Under the pieces are notes generated by a model, which was not told the origin of the DNA, did not search any database, and saw only the letters and a list, made by a program, of their open reading frames with translations. The translations under genes and the position numbers were made by a program. From positions 45,930 through 109,929 of the forward strand of contig JABDBA010000002.1 of NCBI GenBank assembly GCA_013288885.1: 64,000 bases of DNA. The letters run 5' to 3'. This document shows, piece by piece, positions 45,256 to 53,346 of the stretch. Source of the DNA: Gammaproteobacteria bacterium. Lineage in GTDB: Bacteria > Pseudomonadota > Gammaproteobacteria > JABDBA01. Position 1 is the first letter of the stretch. Each line of letters opens with the position of its first letter.

Positions 45256-46485
45256 ATGTTCGAATATTTTCATCCGTTTGCTATTTCGTTGATGATCGGT
45301 TTATTGATTGGTATTGAACGTGAACGCAGTCATCCTAAAGGCTCACAGGCTATGGGTGTGCGCACGTTTGTATTGTTAGCATTGCTGGGTTCGTTAGCCG
45401 CATGGGTGCATGAGGCTGGCTTAACCATTACTATTAGCGTATTTGCGCTTGCCGCTATTTTAGCGGGATATTTTCGTTCTACCGCGAAACAACAAACTGA
45501 TTTTGGTTTGACTACCGAATTTTCTGGCGCAGTGGTTTATGTGTTAGGTTACATCTCTTTGCGCGCGCCTTTATTGGCAGCCATTTTGGGCGGCGCCGTT
45601 TTATTGGTGTTATTAGCACGCAAAGGCTTGCATACTTTTTCCCGCAGTTTGATTAAAACACAAGAAATTCAAGCCGCAGTAACCATACTCATTATCGCGC
45701 TGGGTATTTTACCATTCTTGCCTAACTATACCATCGACCCTTGGCAACTGTTTAATCCACGTCGTTATTGTATGTTGGTGTTGGTTCTAGCAGCCATTCA
45801 ATTCGGTGGATATATTTCTATTCGCATCTTTGGTCAGAAATTAGGGATGATGTTGATGGGGTATTTAGGCGGCCTTGTTTCAAGCACGGCGATTTATGCC
45901 ACATTACCGCGTTTGGTGCACGAACGACCAACATTGTTATACAACGCGGTTTCTGCCGCCATTTTAGCCACGACCGGTACGTTGACGGAATTTTTATTGA
46001 TTATTGCTTTTGTTTCGCCACAATTAACAGCAACGTTATTGTTGCCAGTGCTGACCACTATTATCGTAGGTATTCTATTGGCTTTGATTATAATCCGCAA
46101 TAATGGTGCAAGTTCTATCGAGCCGCAACATACTAATCCACTTGATCTTAAATCGGTGTTGCGTATCTCTTGTTATATTGCGGGCATGTTAATTTTAATT
46201 GGTGTAGCTAATAATTATATTGGGGCAAAAGGTGTGCAGTTGCTGTCGTTCCTGGGTGGTTCATTTGAATTGCATAGCACAGCATTAGCAACTTCCGTGT
46301 TATTTGCCGAAGGAAAAATTCTGTTAAACGCCACAATATTTGCTTTGTTGTTAGCAGTGACCGGCAGCTTTCTTGCCAAGATGATTTTATTGTGGAGTTT
46401 AGCGCGTGATCGTTTCGCCGCTATTACCACCGGTTGTTTGCTTATTATGTATGCCGCCGGAGCGGCAGTATATTGGTTATTTTAG
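45256..46485 (+). CDS. MgtC/SapB-type membrane protein with DUF4010 domain
   Basis: 409 residues. The N-terminal part is the MgtC-like membrane domain (MIGLLIGIERERSHPKGSQA, then GVRTFVLLALLGSLAAW), and the C-terminal part is a DUF4010 membrane domain with GYLGGLVSSTAIYATLPRL and LGGSFELHSTALATS. About 11-12 membrane helices are expected. MgtC-like proteins in pathogens aid growth in magnesium-poor phagosomes; the neighbouring corA supports a link with divalent cations. The ATG at 45256 has AAGGAA upstream. It runs into the LuxR-type gene on the other strand, whose stop overlaps its end by 4 bp. Confidence 0.88.
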   Translation: MFEYFHPFAISLMIGLLIGIERERSHPKGSQAMGVRTFVLLALLGSLAAWVHEAGLTITISVFALAAILAGYFRSTAKQQTDFGLTTEFSGAVVYVLGYISLRAPLLAAILGGAVLLVLLARKGLHTFSRSLIKTQEIQAAVTILIIALGILPFLPNYTIDPWQLFNPRRYCMLVLVLAAIQFGGYISIRIFGQKLGMMLMGYLGGLVSSTAIYATLPRLVHERPTLLYNAVSAAILATTGTLTEFLLIIAFVSPQLTATLLLPVLTTIIVGILLALIIIRNNGASSIEPQHTNPLDLKSVLRISCYIAGMLILIGVANNYIGAKGVQLLSFLGGSFELHSTALATSVLFAEGKILLNATIFALLLAVTGSFLAKMILLWSLARDRFAAITTGCLLIMYAAGAAVYWLF

Positions 46486-47300
46486 TTAATGCCATTATCT
46501 AACAACAACGAAATCAACGCTGAGCGCGTGTGGCAATCGGTCTTGATTTTAATTTTATTAATATAGCCTTCGACAGTGCGCGGCGATAATTTTAATTCCT
46601 CTGCAATGTTCTTAGCTGTTTTGCCCTTCACTAAATGTTTGGTGCATTCGAATTCACGTTCTGACAATGTGACGCCTTTTAATTTTCCTTCAAGACGATA
46701 TTGTTTGATTGAAATTTCACTCATAAAAGCATCGGTTTTTGCTTGATTAAAACGCAGTGCTGCATCGATCGGTTGTTTTCTGATTTCTGGCGCAATCGGT
46801 AATACAATTTTTTTGGCTTCGGCTTGTTTAATAATGAGCGCCGCTTTTTCTTTAAAGTAGCGGGTAAATTGTTTGAATAAATCAATATTGTTTAAATAGG
46901 TATTTACAATAGCTGTGTTTTCAGTTGTTGTACCAAAATGAAAAAATTCAGTGGAATCATGTTGTCTTTCAATCAACGTAACACCATTATCGATCTGAAA
47001 GCGGGTGCTGCCTTCTTGCAAAATACGACTGTCATTTTTGAACATATCCCATAAAACATAGCCGGTTTGATATTGGCTGGGCTGTTTCTCAAAATGGCTA
47101 ATACGATAATATTCTTTTTCGAGATAGAAAAAATCAGACCATTGCGCGTTATTGCACAGGCTAACCTGTTGGCCAGCATCATAGTTACGCATATAACGAA
47201 AATAAGTAATGTTGAAATGACGTTGCAGTGGCTCGCAGATATCGGTGATATCGCTGGCGGAGGTCAATAGGGGATGGTTTTTGAGATTCAATTTGTTCAT
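46482..47300 (-). CDS. LuxR-family transcriptional regulator
   Basis: 272 residues. The C-terminal LuxR-type helix-turn-helix is clear: LSEREFECTKHLVKGKTAKNIAEE, LKLSPRTVEGYINKI and KTDCHTRSALI. The N-terminal 190 residues (HFNITYFRYMRNYDAG, TGYVLWDMFKNDSRIL) form a sensory domain without the acyl-homoserine-lactone residues that I could recognise, so the signal is unknown. The ATG at 47300 (MNKLNLKNH) is preferred to an upstream start at 47330. Regulators of this type are frequent in Legionellales and control stationary-phase and flagellar genes there; that link is by analogy only. Confidence 0.87.
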   Translation of the reverse strand: MNKLNLKNHPLLTSASDITDICEPLQRHFNITYFRYMRNYDAGQQVSLCNNAQWSDFFYLEKEYYRISHFEKQPSQYQTGYVLWDMFKNDSRILQEGSTRFQIDNGVTLIERQHDSTEFFHFGTTTENTAIVNTYLNNIDLFKQFTRYFKEKAALIIKQAEAKKIVLPIAPEIRKQPIDAALRFNQAKTDAFMSEISIKQYRLEGKLKGVTLSEREFECTKHLVKGKTAKNIAEELKLSPRTVEGYINKIKIKTDCHTRSALISLLLDNGIN

Positions 47301-47476
47301 AGCTGTTCCTTGCTGTGTGAGTCTGGGCACTACTTCCGTTGCTAACCGAATAGCAAAATGGATTAAACCACATTTTTTTGTAAAAGGGAAACCCGAAAAT
47401 AAATACTTGACTGTTCCACTACAACTGCTATTATAAATTAAAGAATTTTTTAAAAATGTTTAAAAGTAAATAACCG

Positions 47477-48442
47477 ATGGACACAGCCACAGAAACCCCT
47501 GCTCGCGCGAAAAATGACCCTGCCTGGAAAGAAATAATTGAAACTTTTTTCCCGGATTTTATGCATTTCTGTTTGCCTGATCTAGCTCGGCAGATTAACT
47601 GGAACATCCCCTGGCAAACCTTAGATGGTGAATTACATGCTTTGACTAAAGATGCTGATGTTGGCACTCGCTTTGTAGATAAGCTGTTCAAAGTATTTTT
47701 AAAAAACGGTCAAGAACAATGGATATTGGTGCACATCGAAATACAAGGTGCATATTATAAATTCTTCGCAAAACGCACGTTTGAATCTATTTTTAGGCTG
47801 CACCAACATTATGGCGTACCCATAGCAAGCATCGCTATTTTGACCGATGAACAAGAAAATTGGCGGCCCAGCCACTATGAAGTAGCATTTGCCGGTACGC
47901 GATTATGTGTGGAATATTCCGTCATAAAGCTCATCGATTATCGTACGAAAATCGATGAGCTAGAGCGTTCACTCAATCCTTTTGCTAGTGTTATTTTGAT
48001 ACAATTAGCAGCGTTAGCAGCTAAAAAAGATCCTGACCAAAAGCGTTTAAATTCCAAGTTTGCCTTGACCAGGCGCTTGTACGAAAAAGGCTTTGATAAA
48101 GACCAAATCATTAAATTTTTCAATTTTATTGATTGGCTTATCGCTTTACCTAAGGCGCTTGAGGTACAATACTTAAATAAAGTTTACGAACTAGAGAGGG
48201 GAAAAAACATGGCCTATGTCAGCACTGCAGAACAATTTGGAAGAGAAAAAGGTTTCGAAGAAGGTATACAACAAGGTTGGCAAAAAGGTGAGGCTGCCGT
48301 ATTAATTCGCCAGTTGACGCTAAAATTTAGAAAAATCTCAGATAACTACCGTCAAAAAGTGCTAGAAGCCGATGCCGATACTCTGTTGTTATGGAGTGAA
48401 CGGATTCTCGACGCAACAACTATCGAAGAGATATTTATTTAG
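47477..48442 (+). CDS. Rpn family recombination-promoting nuclease / putative transposase-like protein
   Basis: 321 residues of the PD-(D/E)XK Rpn/YhgA-like group. The nuclease core is at about residues 55-110: DADVGTRFVDKLFKVFLKNG, then ILVHIEIQGAY, where the Glu and Gln (ExQ) take the place of ExK. IAILTDEQENWRPSHYE follows. The C-terminal part (AEQFGREKGFEEGIQQGWQ, then a DUF4351-like helix) is also typical. These proteins are linked to RecA-independent recombination and often occur as scattered repeats. No terminal inverted repeats flank the gene. Confidence 0.87.
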   Translation: MDTATETPARAKNDPAWKEIIETFFPDFMHFCLPDLARQINWNIPWQTLDGELHALTKDADVGTRFVDKLFKVFLKNGQEQWILVHIEIQGAYYKFFAKRTFESIFRLHQHYGVPIASIAILTDEQENWRPSHYEVAFAGTRLCVEYSVIKLIDYRTKIDELERSLNPFASVILIQLAALAAKKDPDQKRLNSKFALTRRLYEKGFDKDQIIKFFNFIDWLIALPKALEVQYLNKVYELERGKNMAYVSTAEQFGREKGFEEGIQQGWQKGEAAVLIRQLTLKFRKISDNYRQKVLEADADTLLLWSERILDATTIEEIFI

Positions 48443-48494
48443 ATAATTTTTGAGCGCTCTTAAAAATCCTCATCACTTTTTTGCAGGATGTAGG

Positions 48495-49466
48495 CTACGC
48501 ATGGTTTTGTTCCCGCACTTTTTCTATTAAAGCTTTGATCCAAATCGGGTGGGCATTGATGCAGGGAACAAAAACAAATTCATTGCCGCCTAATTGTTGC
48601 CATTGTTCGCGCGCGCGGATGTTAATTTCTTCTAACGTTTCTAGGCAATCGGCAACAAAAGAAGGGCATACGATGGCGATGTTTTTAACGCCTTGCTGAA
48701 TTAATTCGGGCAGCACTAAATCAGTGTAGGGTTTGATCCAGGGCGTGCGACCTAAGCGCGATTGAAAACATACAGTGTATTGTTGTTTGGTTAAATTTAA
48801 TTTTTGTGCTAATAAATCAGCAGTTGCGTAGCATTGCGTGCGATAGCAATAATTATTATTCTTACCACTTTTATCGAGGTGTCGTTCGGGCAAGCCATGA
48901 TAACTAAATAAAATTTTATCAATTTTTTTGCCCGCAATATTTTTATCTATCACATCAGCATAAGCACTGATGAACCCTGCATTATCATAAAAATCTTTAA
49001 TAGTTTTAATGGCAGGAAGGTTCCATTGTTTGGCAATTATTTCTAACGCTTTGCCAACGGCAGAGCCAGTGGCAGCAGAAGAATACTGGGGAAATAAAGG
49101 AACGATAGTTAACTCAGCACAAGCTTTTAATTTTTTTAATGCCGATGCAATAGAAGGTTTGCCATAACGCATGGCTAATTCAACGTGATATTCGTCGCCT
49201 AATTCGTTAGCAACTGCGTTGGATATTTGTTGGCTGTTGGCCAACAACGGTGACCCTTCTGTAGTCCATATTTTTTGGTAGGCTGCTGCCGATTTTTTAA
49301 AGCGCAAGGGTACGATGATTAAATTGACTAAAACACAACGGGCGATAGACGGCAAATCGATCACGCGCGGGTCATTCAGAAATTCAGTGAGATAGCGATA
49401 AACCGACCAAGGGTCGCAGTTAGCGGGTGTGCCTAAGTTAATTAACAGAATGCCTTTTTTGTTCAT
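48495..49466 (-). CDS. hemH: Ferrochelatase HemH
   Basis: 323 residues. HemH inserts Fe2+ into protoporphyrin IX, the last step of haem synthesis. Signatures: GILLINLGTPANCDPWSVYRYL at the N-terminus, SYHGLPERHLDKSG (the catalytic His region) in the middle, and QSRLGRTPWIKPYTD and CPSFVADCLETLEEI near the C-terminus. Full length. The ATG at 49466 lies 12 bp after the small membrane gene, so they are probably co-transcribed. Confidence 0.96.
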   Translation of the reverse strand: MNKKGILLINLGTPANCDPWSVYRYLTEFLNDPRVIDLPSIARCVLVNLIIVPLRFKKSAAAYQKIWTTEGSPLLANSQQISNAVANELGDEYHVELAMRYGKPSIASALKKLKACAELTIVPLFPQYSSAATGSAVGKALEIIAKQWNLPAIKTIKDFYDNAGFISAYADVIDKNIAGKKIDKILFSYHGLPERHLDKSGKNNNYCYRTQCYATADLLAQKLNLTKQQYTVCFQSRLGRTPWIKPYTDLVLPELIQQGVKNIAIVCPSFVADCLETLEEINIRAREQWQQLGGNEFVFVPCINAHPIWIKALIEKVREQNHA

Positions 49467-49478
49467 GGTGATATTTTA

Positions 49479-49700
49479 CTAATAAGGCCACATCAAGGTT
49501 AAGACAAAGGGCGCGATGATCAATAATATGCCGATTCCTAGCAATCCCCAGATATTATCGACAAAATAAGGGAATATCATCAATATAAGCCCTGGGATGC
49601 GAAAATAGCGGTTACGCTTCTTGCCAAGCGACCAATAGCCAATACCCACGATACTGAACACAATGGAAAGAAACAGTGTGGTGGGGTCGAGGTCAAGCAT
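49479..49700 (-). CDS. Small membrane protein of unknown function
   Basis: 73 residues with three hydrophobic segments (TTLFLSIVFSIVGIGYWSLG, IPGLILMIFPYFV and LLGIGILLIIAPFVLTLMW) separated by a basic loop (KKRNRYFR). The N-terminus MLDLDPTTL and GGAGCAAATAGG before the ATG at 49700 support this start; a longer form from 49766 is possible. It resembles small conserved membrane proteins of amino-acid-transport type, but nothing in it proves transport. It precedes hemH. Confidence 0.72.
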   Translation of the reverse strand: MLDLDPTTLFLSIVFSIVGIGYWSLGKKRNRYFRIPGLILMIFPYFVDNIWGLLGIGILLIIAPFVLTLMWPY

Positions 49701-49807
49701 CCTATTTGCTCCAAAAAAGTGCCAGGTTATGGCAAAAATCAACCTTAATTTTTTCCTCAATAACAATGTGGTTGATTATTGTGGTATGATAGCGCTCTTT
49801 TAGAGCT

Positions 49808-49857
49808 GAGAGTACTCCTTTTGGCTCATTTATTTATAGCCAAAGCTAGGAGACTCT
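49808..49857 (+). promoter_or_regulatory. Leader stem-loop that covers the ribosome binding site of the helicase gene
   Basis: AGAGTACTCCT and TTTGGCT in the left arm pair with AGCCAAAG and AGGAGACTCT in the right arm, with a bulge of three bases and an AT-rich loop (CATTTATTTAT). The right arm contains AGGAG at 49848-49852, which is the ribosome binding site 9 nt before the GTG at 49862. Confidence 0.6.
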
Positions 49858-49861
49858 TATA

Positions 49862-51664
49862 GTGAATACTGAAACATCAGTGAAATTTGACGCGTTTGAT
49901 CTAAACAAAAGCATTTTATCCCGTTTAAAAGTGCTGAATTTTGATACCCCCACCCCCATCCAACAAAAATCCATCCCTGCCATTATGAAAGGTGGTGACG
50001 TTATCGGCTTAGCCCAGACCGGGACCGGTAAAACAGCGGCATTTGTGTTGCCTATTTTACATCGTTTGATGGAAGGGGCACACGGACGCATCCGCGCCCT
50101 TATTATCGCCCCCACCCGCGAATTAGCCGAACAAATCAACGAAGCGTTGAACGATTTAGGCCGTGAATGTGGTTTACGCAGTGTCACGCTGTATGGCGGT
50201 ATGAGCATGTTTAAACAGATCCAAAAATTGCGGCGCGGCGTTGAAATCGTCGTCGCTTGCCCAGGGCGTTTGTTAGATCATATTAAACGCGGCAATGTGA
50301 ATTTAGGCGGCATCGAAGTGGTGGTGTTAGACGAAGCCGACCAAATGTTTGATATGGGTTTTTTACCGGATATTCGTGAAATTTTGCAAAAAATTCCCGC
50401 GAAACGCCAGGCTTTGCTGTTTTCTGCCACCATGCCAGGCGCGGTACGTCAATTAGCGCAAGATATGTTGAAAGATCCCGTGACCATCCAAATTGGTCAT
50501 GCCGCACCGGCTGCCAGCGTAAAACAAGCATTGTTCCCGGTCGCGCCGCATCAAAAAACTGAACTATTAATCAAGATTTTAAGAGAGACTGATACCGGTT
50601 CGGTATTAATTTTTACGCGTACTAAACAACGCGCCGAGCATGTGGCCGAGCAGCTTAATGATGTGGGTTATCACGCGACTTCGCTGCAAGGTAATTTATC
50701 GCAAAGCCAGCGGCAACGTGCGTTAAAAAGCTTCCGTGATGGCTCGTTACAAATATTGGTGGCGACCGATATCGCATCGCGCGGTATCGACGTAACACGC
50801 ATTTCACACGTGATCAATTATGATATGCCAAACACCGTTGAAGCCTATATTCACCGGATTGGTCGTACTGGGCGCGCTGCTAAAATTGGCGATGCGTTTA
50901 CCTTGTTAACACGCGAAGATACCGGTTTAGTGCGTGGTATTGAACGCGTGCTAGGAACGAAGATCGAACAACGTGTAATGCCAGGGTTTGAACCGACAGC
51001 AAGTTCACATACCGGCCGTGGCCGTGGTCATGATGGCGGTGCTAATGCTGGTAAAAGTCGTGGTGGTTATAGTGGCCGCAGTAGCAGTAGCCGTAGCAGC
51101 AGTGGTCGCAGTAGCAGTGGCCGTAGTAGCAGCCGTGATGGTCAGGGCGGACAGCGAGCGGGTGGTTATGGTCATGCTTCCAATGGCCGTTCCTCCACCA
51201 GTCGTACCTCTGAAGGGCGCAGCAGTCGAGATGGCCAAGGGGGCAGAGAATATCAAGGGAACCGTGAAGGGCGCAGCTACAGCAGCCATTCCAGCAGTCG
51301 CAGTGCTGCAGGCAGTAGAGAGAATCGTGACAGTCAGCGTGAAGGCCGCAGCTACAGTAGCCATAGTGCTGGCCGTGGTGATAGCAAACCCGCTGGTCGA
51401 GACAATCGCGACAGCCGTGATAATCGTGATCGTGGCCATTATGCCAGCCGTGATAATCGCGATGCACCGGTACGTGCGCGCAGAAGTGACGGAACATCCC
51501 CACGCTATCGTGGCGCTGCAGCGCACCAACCAGCACCTGATCGTCGGCGTTCAGCAGCCCCTGCATCTGCACGACCAGCTGCTGATCATAAAGCCCGCGT
51601 CACTGTGAAAAAGAAACATCCTGCCCGCGCGCAGAAACACGCTGGAGCGCCGGCACGGGATTAG
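49862..51664 (+). CDS. DEAD-box ATP-dependent RNA helicase (RhlE/DeaD type)
   Basis: 600 residues, GTG start. All helicase motifs are present: Q motif TPTPIQQ, Walker A AQTGTGKT near residue 49, APTRELAEQ, CPGRLLDH, DEAD in VVLDEADQMFDMGF near 157, SAT near 188, LIFTRTK, ATDIASRGID and HRIGRTGR near 330. It unwinds RNA in ribosome assembly or mRNA turnover. The last 210 residues are a low-complexity R/S/G/D-rich tail (repeated SRSSSGRSSS and DNRDSRDNRD), likely RNA-binding and condensate-prone. The leader hairpin around the ribosome binding site suggests control at translation. RhlE or DeaD cannot be separated by eye. Confidence 0.94.
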   Translation: MNTETSVKFDAFDLNKSILSRLKVLNFDTPTPIQQKSIPAIMKGGDVIGLAQTGTGKTAAFVLPILHRLMEGAHGRIRALIIAPTRELAEQINEALNDLGRECGLRSVTLYGGMSMFKQIQKLRRGVEIVVACPGRLLDHIKRGNVNLGGIEVVVLDEADQMFDMGFLPDIREILQKIPAKRQALLFSATMPGAVRQLAQDMLKDPVTIQIGHAAPAASVKQALFPVAPHQKTELLIKILRETDTGSVLIFTRTKQRAEHVAEQLNDVGYHATSLQGNLSQSQRQRALKSFRDGSLQILVATDIASRGIDVTRISHVINYDMPNTVEAYIHRIGRTGRAAKIGDAFTLLTREDTGLVRGIERVLGTKIEQRVMPGFEPTASSHTGRGRGHDGGANAGKSRGGYSGRSSSSRSSSGRSSSGRSSSRDGQGGQRAGGYGHASNGRSSTSRTSEGRSSRDGQGGREYQGNREGRSYSSHSSSRSAAGSRENRDSQREGRSYSSHSAGRGDSKPAGRDNRDSRDNRDRGHYASRDNRDAPVRARRSDGTSPRYRGAAAHQPAPDRRRSAAPASARPAADHKARVTVKKKHPARAQKHAGAPARD

Positions 51665-51682
51665 GGTTCTGTGCATAGGTTG

Positions 51683-51734
51683 CCCCCTTTGAAAAAAGGG
51701 GGCCGCCGAGCGCTAAGCGAGGCGGGGGGATTTT
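51683..51734. repeat. Family 4 repeat (CCCCCTTTGAAAAAGGGGG type), copy 2
   Basis: The same order as at 16392-16443: a CCCCCTTT/AAAGGGGG hairpin, CGCCGAGCGCTAAGCGAGGCG, then GGGGGATTTTT. It lies between the convergent helicase and TPR genes and may act as a shared terminator. Confidence 0.88.
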
Positions 51735-51757
51735 TGAACCTGCAAATAAACAAAAAC

Positions 51758-53170
51758 TCAATGAATCAAAAAAGTTATATAAGTGCTAAGGTATTTTTGG
51801 CGTAAGGAGTTGCCCACAGTCACCATCGGCACTAAGGTTAGCACCGGTGCTGGATCCCTCGGATTTAACCCTGTCGCAATAAATCCGGATGTTGCCATTA
51901 CAGCGCTGCTGGATTTATCATTTACCTGACTTGATCTGGGCAGGGTAGGTTGAGCTTGCACCAATTCAAATTGCAGCTCTTTATAATGATGCCCCAATTT
52001 GTTACTCACTGCATTATTATTATCACGTGCTAAGTGTTTAATAACTTTTTCTGGAGAATTTTTTAATACTAACGCTTTTTCCAAGATAGCTTCATCGCGT
52101 AGTTTTTTTATTCCATCAAGCAATTTTATATTGTCTGCGTCAATCATTTTTAGTAATTCGTAACAAAGATCAATAGCGCGTTGAGCAAATTTTTCTTGTT
52201 CGGCTTTATCTTGAACGCGAGTAGTTTGTACCATGAACAAATAACCAGCGGCCACACCTTTTATATGGATTATTGCTTGTTCTAAGGTAAAATGCTCGCT
52301 TGTGCATTGGGCATAAAGTGCCTCTACGGCGGCAATTCTTACACTGCGTGTTTCTTCATCGATGCAGCAAGCGTTGATTAAAAAAAACAGATGTAGAGCG
52401 TTGCTATACTTGTCTTTATCATCAGGCCAAATTACTAATATTTTTTGAGCAAAATCTGTGGCGCTAATTTTTTCTTGCTCATTCCAACCATGTAACTGAC
52501 ATAGTAGGAGAAAAAATTGTTTATAAAAGTCGTCTCGTCGGTTTATTTTGTCAATATATTGTTGTGCGTTTCTTTTTTTGAGTATAGGGTTGTCTTTATT
52601 TTTATTGCAATATTCATACAGAGTAAATAATGCCAGGAATTTTGTTGCTGGGTCATCGTCAGTTCTATGTGCGATGATATAGTCTAATGTATCAAGAATA
52701 CCATTGTGCCTGATAACAGAATGGAAAAAAACAGGAATTTCAGGCCCGCTAAACAGCGCACGACGAAAACAACGTGTTGCTATTTTATAGCGTGAATTAT
52801 CTTCTGCCGGTACCCCGTATGCGTGATAGTAGCAGTGACCTAATGCACCAATCGCGATATAATTATCGGCAAAATCATTGGCGGCAGCACATTCGGAAAT
52901 ATAGCTAAAAGCTAATTTTTTGTCTGCATTAGATTCAGCGCTGTCAATAGGATTTCTTTTATTAAAGAAGAAAAAACCCAGAGCAAGTTTGGCATGAAAA
53001 TTATTCGGTTCTTCATCAACCAGTTTTTTTAATTGATCCTGTTCGGATGATTTTTCTTCATAATCCTTAATTTTTGTTCGCGCCATTAAACTAGCAGCCA
53101 TAGCTTTATTATGGGCAATATAAAGCTGATAGGCTTTGGGTAATTCTGTTTTAACTTCTTCTGGCTGCAT
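51758..53170 (-). CDS. TPR-type accessory protein A of a four-gene array (470 residues)
   Basis: A helical-repeat protein. The start ELPKAYQLYIAHNKAM aligns with the N-termini of proteins B and C. Two signatures of the array occur: LLCQLHGWNEQEKIS in the middle and RDEAILEKALVLKNSPEKVI...NNAVSNKLGHHYKELQFEL near the C-terminus. The long A/P/V-rich tail of B and C is missing. The ATG at 53170 (MQPEEVKTELPK) is preferred; a GTG at 53227 lies inside a family 3 repeat. That repeat separates the gene from the conserved promoter-like sequence at 53305. No signal peptide. Function unknown. Confidence 0.75.
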   Translation of the reverse strand: MQPEEVKTELPKAYQLYIAHNKAMAASLMARTKIKDYEEKSSEQDQLKKLVDEEPNNFHAKLALGFFFFNKRNPIDSAESNADKKLAFSYISECAAANDFADNYIAIGALGHCYYHAYGVPAEDNSRYKIATRCFRRALFSGPEIPVFFHSVIRHNGILDTLDYIIAHRTDDDPATKFLALFTLYEYCNKNKDNPILKKRNAQQYIDKINRRDDFYKQFFLLLCQLHGWNEQEKISATDFAQKILVIWPDDKDKYSNALHLFFLINACCIDEETRSVRIAAVEALYAQCTSEHFTLEQAIIHIKGVAAGYLFMVQTTRVQDKAEQEKFAQRAIDLCYELLKMIDADNIKLLDGIKKLRDEAILEKALVLKNSPEKVIKHLARDNNNAVSNKLGHHYKELQFELVQAQPTLPRSSQVNDKSSSAVMATSGFIATGLNPRDPAPVLTLVPMVTVGNSLRQKYLSTYITFLIH

Positions 53171-53217
53171 AATAATGCCCTGTTGCCCGAAGGCTGGTGC
53201 CACGTCGCGGACTGAGG

Positions 53218-53290
53218 CTGGTGCCACGTCTGGAATAAGGAATAAGGGATTGTGTTGTTTTCTTATTCCTTATTCCAGACGTGGCACCAG
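53218..53290. repeat. Family 3 palindromic element, copy 2
   Basis: CTGGTGCCACGTCTGGAATA and its complement form perfect 30-bp arms with CTTATTCCTTATTCC inside. A truncated extra left end (GGCTGGTGCCACGTC) precedes it at 53193-53207. It sits between gene A and its probable promoter. Confidence 0.95.
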
Positions 53291-53304
53291 CTACCCCAGC
53301 TACC

Positions 53305-53332
53305 ATTAAAGTAAATATATGGGTGGTGCCAG
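53305..53332 (-). promoter_or_regulatory. Conserved upstream sequence of array gene A
   Basis: On the minus strand CTGGCACCACCCATATATTTACTTT and on into TTAATGG. The same stretch, with one or two changes, lies upstream of gene B at 56154-56181. A TTTACTTTAA core also occurs upstream of gene D. Confidence 0.45.
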
Positions 53333-53341
53333 ACACCACCC
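53321..53341. repeat. Short hairpin after gene B
   Basis: GGGTGGTG and CACCACCC pair perfectly around CCAGA, five bases from the stop of gene B. No T run follows, so it is not a clear terminator; it may be a fragment of the family 3 ends. Confidence 0.55.
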
Positions 53342-53346
53342 ACCTA

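Noticed and set aside
47477..48442. Rpn-type gene as part of an insertion sequence
   Set aside because: No terminal inverted repeats or target duplications are visible around it; the family is nuclease-like and does not form classical insertion sequences.
50988..51608. Long frames on both strands within the helicase tail
   Set aside because: The R/S/G/D-rich low-complexity repeat keeps all frames open; only the helicase frame is anchored by motifs.
53171..53227. GTG at 53227 as start of array gene A
   Set aside because: The codon lies within a family 3 repeat; the ATG at 53170 matches the N-termini of the paralogues better.
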